Source: Maricaulis sp. (GTDB lineage: Bacteria; Pseudomonadota; Alphaproteobacteria; Caulobacterales; Maricaulaceae). From it: 5,790 nucleotides of DNA. The stretch lies in the NCBI GenBank assembly GCA_002694345.1, contig NZLV01000213.1, positions 1 to 5,790 on the forward strand. Reading direction: 5' to 3'. The notes under the pieces are model-generated. The model was not told the origin of the DNA, made no database searches, and worked only from the letters and a program-made list of their open reading frames with translations. A program made the translations under genes and the position numbers. Within the stretch, counting starts at the first letter, position 1, and every line of letters begins with the position of its first letter. Shown piece by piece: positions 1 through 5,790 of this stretch.

Positions 1-769
1 GGCCGGCTCGGTCATCCTGGCGGGTATCCTGCTGAAGATGGGTGGCTATGGCTTCCTGCGCTTCTCGCTGCCGATGTTCCCGCAGGCCTCCGACTATTTC
101 GCGCCGCTGGTCTTCGCCCTGTCGATCATTGCCATTATCTACACGTCCCTGGTGGCGTTCCGGCAGACCGACATCAAGAAGCTGATCGCCTATTCCTCCG
201 TCGCCCACATGGGCTTCGTGACGATGGGCCTGTTCGCGATGAACGAGACCGGGGTGCAGGGCGCCATCTTCCAGATGATCTCCCACGGCTTCATCTCCGG
301 CGCGCTCTTCCTCTGCGTCGGCGTCATCTATGACCGCATGCACACCCGCGAGATCGCCTTCTACGGAGGGCTCGTGCACAAGATGCCGGTCTTTGCGGTG
401 ATCTTCGGCCTGTTCACCATGGCCAATGTCGGCCTGCCGGGAACGTCCGGCTTTGTCGGCGAGATCATGACCATGGTCGGCGCCTTCCAGGTGTCCTGGT
501 GGATCGCCACCGGTGCAGCCGTCGGCGTCATCCTGTCGGCCATGTACATGCTGACCGTCTACCGCAATGTCGTGTTCGGAGAGATCACCAATCCGAAACT
601 GGAAAACATCTCCGACATCAACCGCATGGAATGGGCGATCTTCATCCCGCTCATCATCATGACGCTCTGGCTCGGCATTTCCTCCACGGCTGTTACCGAC
701 ATCACCGCGGCTTCGGTCGAGAATCTGATCAACCAATACCAGGCGGCTCTGCCCGCCGCGGCCCAGTAG
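1..769 (+). CDS. nuoM: NADH-quinone oxidoreductase subunit M, 3' part (start lies left of the window)
   Basis: This is the C-terminal 255 residues of NuoM, an antiporter-like, proton-translocating membrane subunit of respiratory complex I. The reading frame is open from base 2 (AGSVILAGILLK...), so the first ATG at 38 is internal and not the start. NuoM proteins are usually about 500 residues, so roughly half is missing. Visible family features, numbered from the first full codon: a helix ending in LLKMGGYGFLRF, whose Lys12 matches the TM7 lysine (Lys234 in E. coli); RQTDIKKLIAYSSVAHMGF with the TM8 lysine at 59/60 (E. coli Lys265 region); a QMISHG histidine near 95; and GTSGFVGE with Glu154, matching the TM12 glutamate. 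About seven hydrophobic segments are apparent (near 1-21, 32-53, 61-79, 86-111, 127-144, 163-187, 212-226). The TAG stop sits inside the nuoN ribosome binding site, which fits co-translation in a nuo operon. The assignment is very secure. Confidence 0.97.
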   Translation, partial: AGSVILAGILLKMGGYGFLRFSLPMFPQASDYFAPLVFALSIIAIIYTSLVAFRQTDIKKLIAYSSVAHMGFVTMGLFAMNETGVQGAIFQMISHGFISGALFLCVGVIYDRMHTREIAFYGGLVHKMPVFAVIFGLFTMANVGLPGTSGFVGEIMTMVGAFQVSWWIATGAAVGVILSAMYMLTVYRNVVFGEITNPKLENISDINRMEWAIFIPLIIMTLWLGISSTAVTDITAASVENLINQYQAALPAAAQ

Positions 770-772
770 GAG
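768..772 (+). promoter_or_regulatory. Ribosome binding site of nuoN, overlapping the nuoM stop
   Basis: AGGAG lies 9 bases before the nuoN ATG and shares its first two bases with the nuoM TAG stop. Ribosomes ending nuoM would finish on the nuoN binding site, which suggests coupled synthesis of the two membrane subunits. The coupling is inference; the motif and spacing are directly visible. Confidence 0.75.
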
Positions 773-781
773 AGGCGAGCC

Positions 782-2224
782 ATGACGGCGGACATGCTTT
801 CTCAGGACCTGTCCCTGCTCATTCCGGAACTGCTTCTGGCAGGCGGCGCCATGGCGCTGCTCATGCTGGGCGTGTTCATGAAGGGCGAGGGTGCCAACAA
901 ACTGGTGCAGTGGCTGACCGTGGCGCTGCTGGCCGGGGCCGGTCTGGCCTCGCTCTTCCTGGTCTCCGGCGAAGGCCAGGCCTTCAATGGCGGCTTCATC
1001 TTTGACGGTCTGGCGCGCTTCTCCAAGGTCGCCATCGGCCTGGTGGCCGCCATCGCGCTGCTGCTGGCCATGCCGTATCTGAAGGCGGAAAAGCTCGGCA
1101 AGATCGAGTATTCCGTGCTGATGACGCTCGCCGTCACCGGCATGTTCATGATGGTCTCGGCCAATGACCTGATCTCCATGTATATGGGGATCGAGCTGCA
1201 ATCCCTGGCGCTCTACGTGCTGGCCGCGTTCAATCGCGACAGCCTGCGGGCCTCGGAAGCGGGCCTGAAGTATTTCGTGCTCGGTGCGCTGTCCTCCGGC
1301 CTCCTGCTCTACGGCTCGTCGCTGGTCTATGGCTTCACCGGGGCCACCGGCTTCAACGAGATCGCCATCGCGGTCGAGAGCGGCCCGTCGGTCGGTCTCG
1401 TCTTCGGTCTGGTCTTCGTGATCTGCGGCCTGGCCTTCAAGGTCTCCGCCGCGCCCTTCCACATGTGGACGCCGGACGTCTATGAGGGCGCGCCGACTCC
1501 GGTGACGGCCTTCTTCGCAACGGCCCCGAAAATGGCCGCCATCGTCCTGCTGGCCCGTGTCCTGATCGAGCCTTTCGGCGGCATGGTCGACCAATGGCGC
1601 GACGTGATCTGGGTGATCGCCGTCTTGTCCATGGGCATCGGGGCTTTCGGCGCCCTGACCCAGACCAATATCAAGCGTCTGATGGCCTATTCCTCGATTT
1701 CCAACATGGGCTATGCCCTGGTGGCGATCGCCTCGGCCAGCCAGACCGGTCTGTGGGCGCTGCTGGTCTACATGATCCTCTACATGATCGGTGTGATCGG
1801 CTCCTTCGCCGCCATCCTGTCCATGCGGACCCGCGAAGGCATGGTCGAGCAGATCTCTGATCTGGCCGGCATTGCCCAGCGCAATCCGGGCCTGGGCTGG
1901 TCGATCACCGCGCTGATGTTCTCCATTGGCGGTCTGCCCTTCATGGTCGGCTTCTTCGGCAAGTTCTTCGTGGTCTTCGCGGCCGTGCAGGAAGGCATGC
2001 TGATCCTGGCCGTGCTGGCCGTGCTCTTCTCGGTCGTGGGCGCTGCCTATTATCTGCGCGTCGTGAAGACGGTCTGGTTCGACGAGGGCGAGGTTGAATT
2101 CGTCCCGGCGTCCATGAGCGTCTACTGGGTGACGCGCCTGGCAGGCCTGGCGACAGTCCTGCTCCTGCCGGTCATCGGCTGGCTGGTCTTCCGCGCCTAT
2201 TCGGTCGGCCTGGCCACGCTCTGA
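782..2224 (+). CDS. nuoN: NADH-quinone oxidoreductase subunit N
   Basis: NuoN (480 residues, full length for the family; E. coli has about 485) is an antiporter-like inner-membrane subunit of complex I that carries one of the proton channels. The protein is hydrophobic throughout, consistent with about 14 transmembrane helices. Key charged residues of the family are visible: Glu138 in SMYMGIELQSLALY (TM5 glutamate), Lys220 in GLAFKVSAAPFHMWTPDVYEGAP (TM7 lysine), Lys250 in FFATAPK, Lys298 in TQTNIKRLMAYSS (TM8), and Lys394 in GFFGKF (TM12). The ATG has a well-placed AGGAG, and no other start is needed. It is normally the last nuo gene, as here; the next gene begins 5 bases downstream with no terminator between them. 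NuoL and NuoM are paralogues, but the FKVSAAPFHMWTPDVYEGAP block and the position after nuoM identify NuoN. Confidence 0.98.
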   Translation: MTADMLSQDLSLLIPELLLAGGAMALLMLGVFMKGEGANKLVQWLTVALLAGAGLASLFLVSGEGQAFNGGFIFDGLARFSKVAIGLVAAIALLLAMPYLKAEKLGKIEYSVLMTLAVTGMFMMVSANDLISMYMGIELQSLALYVLAAFNRDSLRASEAGLKYFVLGALSSGLLLYGSSLVYGFTGATGFNEIAIAVESGPSVGLVFGLVFVICGLAFKVSAAPFHMWTPDVYEGAPTPVTAFFATAPKMAAIVLLARVLIEPFGGMVDQWRDVIWVIAVLSMGIGAFGALTQTNIKRLMAYSSISNMGYALVAIASASQTGLWALLVYMILYMIGVIGSFAAILSMRTREGMVEQISDLAGIAQRNPGLGWSITALMFSIGGLPFMVGFFGKFFVVFAAVQEGMLILAVLAVLFSVVGAAYYLRVVKTVWFDEGEVEFVPASMSVYWVTRLAGLATVLLLPVIGWLVFRAYSVGLATL

Positions 2225-2229
2225 CCGGA

Positions 2230-2982
2230 GTGACCCCGGCTCAAACGCCTCGTACCGACTGGCTCGACACCTGCGCTTCGACGAATGCCGAAGCGCGGGA
2301 GCGGGCCCAGTCGGGCGAGCGCGGACCGGTCTGGATCGCCACCCGGGAACAGACCGCCGGACGTGGCCGTCGTGGTCGCGCCTGGACCGGCCTGTCGGGC
2401 AATCTCTTCACCACCGGTCTCTACACCCTGGCGGGCCCGCCGGCCCTGGCCGGGGAATTGTCCTTCCTCGCCGCGCTCGCCGCGGCCGAGGTCTGTGACA
2501 TCGCCCTGCGCGATCCCGCTCGCACAAAAGTGAAATGGCCCAATGACCTCCTGGTCGATGGCCGCAAGGCCTGCGGCATCCTGCTGGAGAGCGGGCCGGC
2601 GACCGGCGGCGGGCTGTGGGTCGCCATCGGGATCGGGCTCAACCTGGCCAGTCATCCCGATGATGCGGAACGTCCCGCCACCTCGCTGAAAGCCGCCGGG
2701 GCCAGCCTGGACAGGGAAACAGCCCTTGATCATCTCGTCGAGCGTTTCGAAACCTGGCGTCAGCGCTGGATGATGAACGGGTTCGGTCCGGTGCGCGATG
2801 GCTGGCTGGTACGCGCCCATGGCCTGGGCGAAACCTGCGAGGTTCGCCTCGCCAATGAGACCCTGACCGGCACGTTTGCGGACCTGGGACCGGATGGCGC
2901 ACTGCGGCTGGACTTGGACGGCGGCGGCCGACGGTATATCTCGGCAGGGGATGTGTTCTTCCCGAGCGGAAGCGCGACGTAA
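2230..2982 (+). CDS. birA: Biotin--[acetyl-CoA-carboxylase] ligase, short form without DNA-binding domain
   Basis: This is biotin protein ligase (250 residues). It makes biotinyl-5'-AMP from biotin and ATP, then transfers biotin to a lysine of carboxylase carrier domains such as those of acetyl-CoA and propionyl-CoA carboxylases. It is cytosolic. Visible motifs: CASTNAEA (15-22), GRGRRGR at 44-50 (the biotinyl-AMP binding loop), KWPNDLL at 102-108, RKACGILLE with Lys113 (matches E. coli Lys183), and GIGLNL (134-139). A small C-terminal SH3-like domain ends in RYISAGDVFF (235-244). The N-terminal helix-turn-helix of E. coli BirA is absent, since the catalytic STN motif lies only 17 residues from the start; the protein should be an enzyme only, not a biotin operon repressor. 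The start is GTG; no in-frame ATG precedes the catalytic motifs and no well-spaced Shine-Dalgarno is seen, so initiation may depend on nuoN translation. The enzyme assignment is secure and the exact start less so. Confidence 0.95.
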   Translation: MTPAQTPRTDWLDTCASTNAEARERAQSGERGPVWIATREQTAGRGRRGRAWTGLSGNLFTTGLYTLAGPPALAGELSFLAALAAAEVCDIALRDPARTKVKWPNDLLVDGRKACGILLESGPATGGGLWVAIGIGLNLASHPDDAERPATSLKAAGASLDRETALDHLVERFETWRQRWMMNGFGPVRDGWLVRAHGLGETCEVRLANETLTGTFADLGPDGALRLDLDGGGRRYISAGDVFFPSGSAT

Positions 2983-2984
2983 TC

Positions 2985-2991
2985 AAGGGGA
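2985..2991 (+). promoter_or_regulatory. Ribosome binding site of coaX
   Basis: AAGGGGA lies 8 bases before the coaX ATG, in the 17-base gap after the birA TAA. It is a good match to the anti-Shine-Dalgarno and supports the ATG at 3000, directly before the conserved LLAIDCGNTNT. Confidence 0.7.
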
Positions 2992-2999
2992 CGACCGGC

Positions 3000-3782
3000 A
3001 TGCTGCTCGCCATCGACTGCGGCAATACGAATACGCTCTTTGCCATTCATGACGGCACGGACTGGGTCGCCCAATGGCGGTCCGGCACGGATTCGACCCG
3101 GACCGCTGACGAGCATGCCGTCTGGCTGTCGCAGCTGATGGCGCTGCAAGGCCGCAAGCTGGGCGATATCACGGATTGCGTCATCTCCACCGTGGTGCCC
3201 CAGGCCCTGTTCAACCTGCGCAATCTCTCGCGCCGCTATTTCAATGCCGAACCGGTGATCGTGGGAGAGCCGGGCGTGGGCATGGATATCGAAGTGCGCC
3301 TGGAGCGCCCGCAGGATGCCGGGGCCGACCGTCTCGTCAACGCGCTGGGCGCCCGCGCCGCCTATCAGGGCGCGATGATCATCATCGACAGCGGCACCGC
3401 CACCACCTTCGACGTGATTGCCGCCGACGGTGCCTTCGAGGGCGGCATCATCGCTCCGGGCATCAACCTGTCCATGCAGGCCCTGCACGGCGCGGCCGCC
3501 AAACTGCCGCGCGTCGCCATCGCCAAACCCCAGTCCGTCATGGGCAAGGACACGGTGACAGCGATGCAGTCCGGCGTGTTCTGGGGCTATATCGACCTGA
3601 TCGACGGCCTGGTGTCGCGTCTCAAGACCGAGATGAACCAGGCTTGCACAGTCATCGCCACCGGCGGGGTTGTCTCCCTGTTCGAAGGCGCTTCAAAAAC
3701 CATCGACCATTACGACCCCGACCTGACCATTCGTGGCCTGTTGGAGGTCTGGAAACTCAACGGCGGACGCCCCTCATCGTGA
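3000..3782 (+). CDS. coaX: Type III pantothenate kinase
   Basis: CoaX (260 residues, usual length) phosphorylates pantothenate with ATP to give 4'-phosphopantothenate, the first committed step of coenzyme A synthesis, in the cytosol. It belongs to the ASKHA (actin/hexokinase-like) fold. Visible motifs: AIDCGNTNT (4-12, nucleotide-phosphate loop with Asp6), a central PGVGMDIEV stretch (91-99), GADRLVNALGA (108-118) with the expected catalytic Asp110, IIIDSGTATTFDVI (127-140) with the second phosphate loop and Asp130, GGIIAPGINLS (148-158), and ATGGVVSLF (220-228). Known type III enzymes need a monovalent cation such as potassium and are not feedback-inhibited by CoA; I infer the same here. The gene is followed without a gap by rnj, whose GTG start overlaps its TGA stop. 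Some relatives were once annotated as Bvg accessory factor (Baf), but they are the same family. Confidence 0.97.
   Translation: MLLAIDCGNTNTLFAIHDGTDWVAQWRSGTDSTRTADEHAVWLSQLMALQGRKLGDITDCVISTVVPQALFNLRNLSRRYFNAEPVIVGEPGVGMDIEVRLERPQDAGADRLVNALGARAAYQGAMIIIDSGTATTFDVIAADGAFEGGIIAPGINLSMQALHGAAAKLPRVAIAKPQSVMGKDTVTAMQSGVFWGYIDLIDGLVSRLKTEMNQACTVIATGGVVSLFEGASKTIDHYDPDLTIRGLLEVWKLNGGRPSS
3779..3782 (+). promoter_or_regulatory. GTGA stop-start overlap joining coaX and rnj
   Basis: The rnj start GTG (3779-3781) overlaps the coaX stop TGA (3780-3782). With only a weak Shine-Dalgarno upstream, this arrangement favours translation of rnj by ribosomes finishing coaX. The overlap is seen directly; coupling is inferred. 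Confidence 0.7.
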
Positions 3783-5461
3783 CAGATACCCAAACCGACA
3801 GCCTCTGTTTCCTGCCCCTGGGCGGATCCGACGAGATCGGCATGAATCTCAATCTCTACGGCTACGGGCCGGAGAGTGACCGCAAATGGATCATCGTCGA
3901 TTGCGGCGTGACTTTCGGCGATCTCTCCACGCCCGGCGTCGATCTGATCATGCCGGACCCGCGCTTCATCGAGGAACGGGCCGGGGATCTGCTCGGCATG
4001 GTTCTCACCCATGCCCATGAAGACCATATGGGCGCTGTGGCCCATCTCTGGCGCAAGCTGCGCTGCCCGATCTGGGCGACGCCCTTCACTGCCTGGCTGG
4101 TGCGCGACCGCCTGCACGAATACGGGTTGGCCGACGAGGTCGAGCTGCACGAGATCGCGCTGGACAGCCGGTTCGATCTCGGCCCGTTCGACATCCAGCT
4201 GGTGACGCTCACCCACTCCATCCCGGAACCCAATGGCCTCGCCATCCGCACGCCGGCCGGTCTCGTCCTGCATACGGGTGACTGGAAGATCGATCCCGAT
4301 CCGCTGATTGGCGAAAGCACCGACATCTCCGCCCTGACCGCGATGGGCGAGGAGGGCGTGCTCGCCATGGTGTGTGACTCGACCAATGTCTTTTCCAAGG
4401 GCGAGAGCGGGTCGGAAGCCGGGGTCAAGGACGAGCTCGTGAAAGTCGTCGGCGAGAATACGACCGGCAAGGTCGCCATCGCGGCCTTCGCGTCCAATGT
4501 CGCGCGCCTCCAGTCCGCCATCGAGGCCGCCGAGGCCAATGGCCGCCGCGTCTGCCTGGTCGGCCGCTCCATGCACCGCATGACCGCCGCCGCCAAATCC
4601 GTCGGCCTGCTGCAGCACGTGCAGGACTTCATCTCCGAAGAGGAGGCGGGCTTCTTCCCGCCGGAGAAAATCCTCTATCTGTGCACCGGTTCCCAGGGCG
4701 AACCCCGCGCCGCGCTCTCGCGCATCGCCGAGGGCAATCATCGCAATGTGAAACTGGGGCCGGGCGATACCGTCATCTTCTCCAGCCGCGTCATTCCGGG
4801 CAATGATCTGGGCATTTTCCAGCTCCAGAACCGGCTTGCCGAGCGGGGCGTGGAGATCATCACCGAGAAGGACCGTCCGGTTCACGTCTCCGGCCATCCT
4901 TGCCGCGACGAACTCGCCCAGATGTATCAATGGGCCCAGCCTTCCGTGGCGATCCCGGTGCATGGCGAGCGTCGCCATCTGATCGAGCACGCCGCCTTTG
5001 CGCGCGAACTCCAGGTCCCGCACTCCGTCACCGTGCGCAATGGCGACATGGTGGAAATCCGCTCTGACGGCACCGCTTCCATCATCGACGAGGCCCCGGC
5101 CGGACGCCTCTATGTCGACGGCAATTTCCTTACCGATGCCGATGCGGACTCCATGCGCGAGCGTCGCAAACTGGCCTATGCCGGCGAGGTCACCGTCGCC
5201 ATGGCCGTGTCCCGCAAGGGTGAGCTCCTGTCCGGTCCGGACCTGCGCTCCATGGGCATTCCGGAGGACGCCAACCTCTCCAATGATGAATTCATGGATG
5301 CGCTCGCCGATGAGGCCGAGCGCGCCTATGACCGGCTCAGCCCGCGCAATCGCCGCGATCTGGAACACGCCGAAGAAGAAATCCGCCGCGCCGTGCGCCG
5401 CGAAGCCAACCGCATCTGGGGCAAGAAGCCCTGGATCGACGTCATGCTGCTGGAGATCTGA
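3779..5461 (+). CDS. rnj: Ribonuclease J (metallo-beta-lactamase/beta-CASP family)
   Basis: RNase J (560 residues, usual for the family) is a zinc-dependent enzyme with 5'-3' exonuclease and endonuclease activity on RNA. In Alphaproteobacteria it takes part in rRNA 5'-end maturation and mRNA turnover. Order of parts: metallo-beta-lactamase domain (about 10-210), beta-CASP insert (about 215-345), return of the lactamase domain (to about 450), then a C-terminal domain (about 455-560). Metal-site residues are all present: HAHEDH at 78-83, His146 in THSIPEP, Asp168 in HTGDWK, and His395 in IPVHGE. CDSTN (199-203), GSQGEP (304-309) and HVSGHP (369-374) are also typical. The frame stays open far upstream (to 3176), but that part is an Arg-rich shadow of coaX. 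GTG at 3779 (VTDTQTDSLCFLPLGGSDEIGMN) is the only start that keeps the conserved LGGSDEIGMN and barely overlaps coaX; ATG 3842 would remove part of that motif. A weak GGCGGA at 3762-3767 is the only nearby ribosome-binding candidate. Confidence 0.96.
   Translation: MTDTQTDSLCFLPLGGSDEIGMNLNLYGYGPESDRKWIIVDCGVTFGDLSTPGVDLIMPDPRFIEERAGDLLGMVLTHAHEDHMGAVAHLWRKLRCPIWATPFTAWLVRDRLHEYGLADEVELHEIALDSRFDLGPFDIQLVTLTHSIPEPNGLAIRTPAGLVLHTGDWKIDPDPLIGESTDISALTAMGEEGVLAMVCDSTNVFSKGESGSEAGVKDELVKVVGENTTGKVAIAAFASNVARLQSAIEAAEANGRRVCLVGRSMHRMTAAAKSVGLLQHVQDFISEEEAGFFPPEKILYLCTGSQGEPRAALSRIAEGNHRNVKLGPGDTVIFSSRVIPGNDLGIFQLQNRLAERGVEIITEKDRPVHVSGHPCRDELAQMYQWAQPSVAIPVHGERRHLIEHAAFARELQVPHSVTVRNGDMVEIRSDGTASIIDEAPAGRLYVDGNFLTDADADSMRERRKLAYAGEVTVAMAVSRKGELLSGPDLRSMGIPEDANLSNDEFMDALADEAERAYDRLSPRNRRDLEHAEEEIRRAVRREANRIWGKKPWIDVMLLEI
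5452..5455 (+). promoter_or_regulatory. Ribosome binding site of mce, inside the end of rnj
   Basis: GGAG lies within the last codons of rnj, 9 bases before ATG 5465. The spacing is better for this ATG than for the adjacent in-frame GTG at 5462, so it decides the start. Confidence 0.6.
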
Positions 5462-5464
5462 GTG

Positions 5465-5790
5465 ATGAAAATCGGACGTTTGAACCATGTCGGCGTGGCC
5501 GTGCCCGATATCGAGGCGGCCAAGAAGACGTATGCCGATCTCTATGGCGCCACCGACGCCACCGAGACCAAGGATTTCCCGCATCTGGGTGTGAAGGTCG
5601 CCTTCGTCCATCTGGACAATTCGGAGATCGAGCTGCTGGAACCGTCCGGTGCCGACAGCCCCGTCCACAAATTCCTGGAACGCAATCCCAAGGGCGGCCA
5701 GCACCATTTGTGCTTTGAAGTGGCTGACATTGTCGCCGCTCGCGACGCGATGGTTGCCAAGGGCGCCACCGTGCTGGGCACGGGCGAGCC
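5465..5790 (+). CDS. mce: Methylmalonyl-CoA epimerase, 5' part (runs off the right edge)
   Basis: This is the first 108 residues of a glyoxalase-fold (vicinal oxygen chelate) protein matching methylmalonyl-CoA epimerase, usually about 135 residues. It interconverts (S)- and (R)-methylmalonyl-CoA, between propionyl-CoA carboxylase and the B12-dependent methylmalonyl-CoA mutase. Translation begins MKIGRLNHVGVAVPDIEAA, with the first metal-ligand histidine at His8. HLGVKVAFVHLDNSEIELLEP (40-60) and DSPVHKFLERNPKGGQHHLCFEV (64-86) are diagnostic of the epimerase within the broad glyoxalase superfamily; the HH pair at 80-81 holds another metal ligand. The C-terminal catalytic glutamate lies beyond the window. 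The reading frame is the same as that of rnj, whose stop is 3 bases upstream, so the gene is closely coupled to it. GTG at 5462 is a possible alternative start, adding one residue. Other glyoxalase-fold enzymes are unlikely given the ELLEP and GGxHHxCFEV blocks. Confidence 0.93.
   Translation, partial: MKIGRLNHVGVAVPDIEAAKKTYADLYGATDATETKDFPHLGVKVAFVHLDNSEIELLEPSGADSPVHKFLERNPKGGQHHLCFEVADIVAARDAMVAKGATVLGTGE

Noticed and set aside
499..1005. A + strand open frame of 168 codons spanning the nuoM-nuoN junction.
   Set aside because: It overlaps both genes out of frame and its His/Arg/Gly-rich translation matches nothing; the real junction has a clear stop, Shine-Dalgarno and ATG.
2225..2999. 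A possible promoter or terminator around birA that would separate the nuo genes from coaX and rnj.
   Set aside because: The gaps are 5 and 17 bases, with no stem-loop followed by a T run and no convincing -35/-10 pair, so nothing supports a transcription boundary.
2197..3488. Overlapping - strand open frames opposite birA and coaX (2197-2820, 2639-3046 and 2760-3488).
   Set aside because: They are antisense to well-supported genes, lack recognisable motifs, and are expected by chance in GC-rich coding sequence.
3176..3778. An upstream extension of the rnj frame by about 200 codons, which would give a 761-residue protein.
   Set aside because: The extension lies wholly within coaX in another frame and reads as Arg/Gly/His-rich low-complexity sequence. 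RNase J proteins begin just before LPLGGSDEIG, which fits GTG 3779.
3710..5707. A 665-codon open frame on the - strand opposite rnj and mce.
   Set aside because: Its codons are in exact antiparallel register with those of rnj and mce, which share one frame. In that register a reverse stop needs TTA, CTA or TCA in the sense gene, codons avoided in this GC-rich genome. The translation is a Gly/His/Asp/Ala-rich string with no recognisable domain, and the + strand genes carry full family motifs.

Overview
The window is a 5.8 kb, GC-rich piece of bacterial chromosome. It carries six tightly packed genes, all on the + strand: the 3' part of nuoM, then nuoN, birA, coaX, rnj (RNase J) and the 5' part of mce (methylmalonyl-CoA epimerase). 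The protein sequences and this gene order (end of the complex I operon, biotin ligase, type III pantothenate kinase, RNase J, epimerase) are typical of Alphaproteobacteria. A marine stalked or budding lineage such as the Maricaulales/Hyphomonadales is possible, but I cannot fix the genus from sequence alone.

Layout: nuoM is cut by the left edge and ends at 769. nuoN (782-2224) follows after 12 bases, and its Shine-Dalgarno overlaps the nuoM stop. birA (2230-2982) starts with GTG 5 bases after nuoN. coaX (3000-3782) follows after 17 bases with a good ribosome binding site. rnj (3779-5461) starts with GTG inside the coaX stop (GTGA, 4-base overlap). mce starts at 5465, 3 bases after the rnj stop, and runs off the right edge. 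I see no internal terminator and no intergenic space large enough for a promoter, so this looks like one read-through transcription unit. No stretch over about 20 bases lacks a gene.

How the genes relate: NuoM and NuoN are two of the antiporter-like proton-pumping membrane subunits of NADH dehydrogenase. BirA attaches biotin to carboxylases. CoaX makes 4'-phosphopantothenate, the first step to coenzyme A. The epimerase handles methylmalonyl-CoA, the product of the biotin enzyme propionyl-CoA carboxylase. RNase J processes and degrades RNA. birA, coaX and mce therefore share a CoA/biotin-carboxylase theme, while the RNase is the functional outlier. I found no mobile element, RNA gene, CRISPR, repeat or phage signal. 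All six genes are intact where visible and keep their family's key residues. I see no undescribed system here; the findings are small points about translation signals and gene order.
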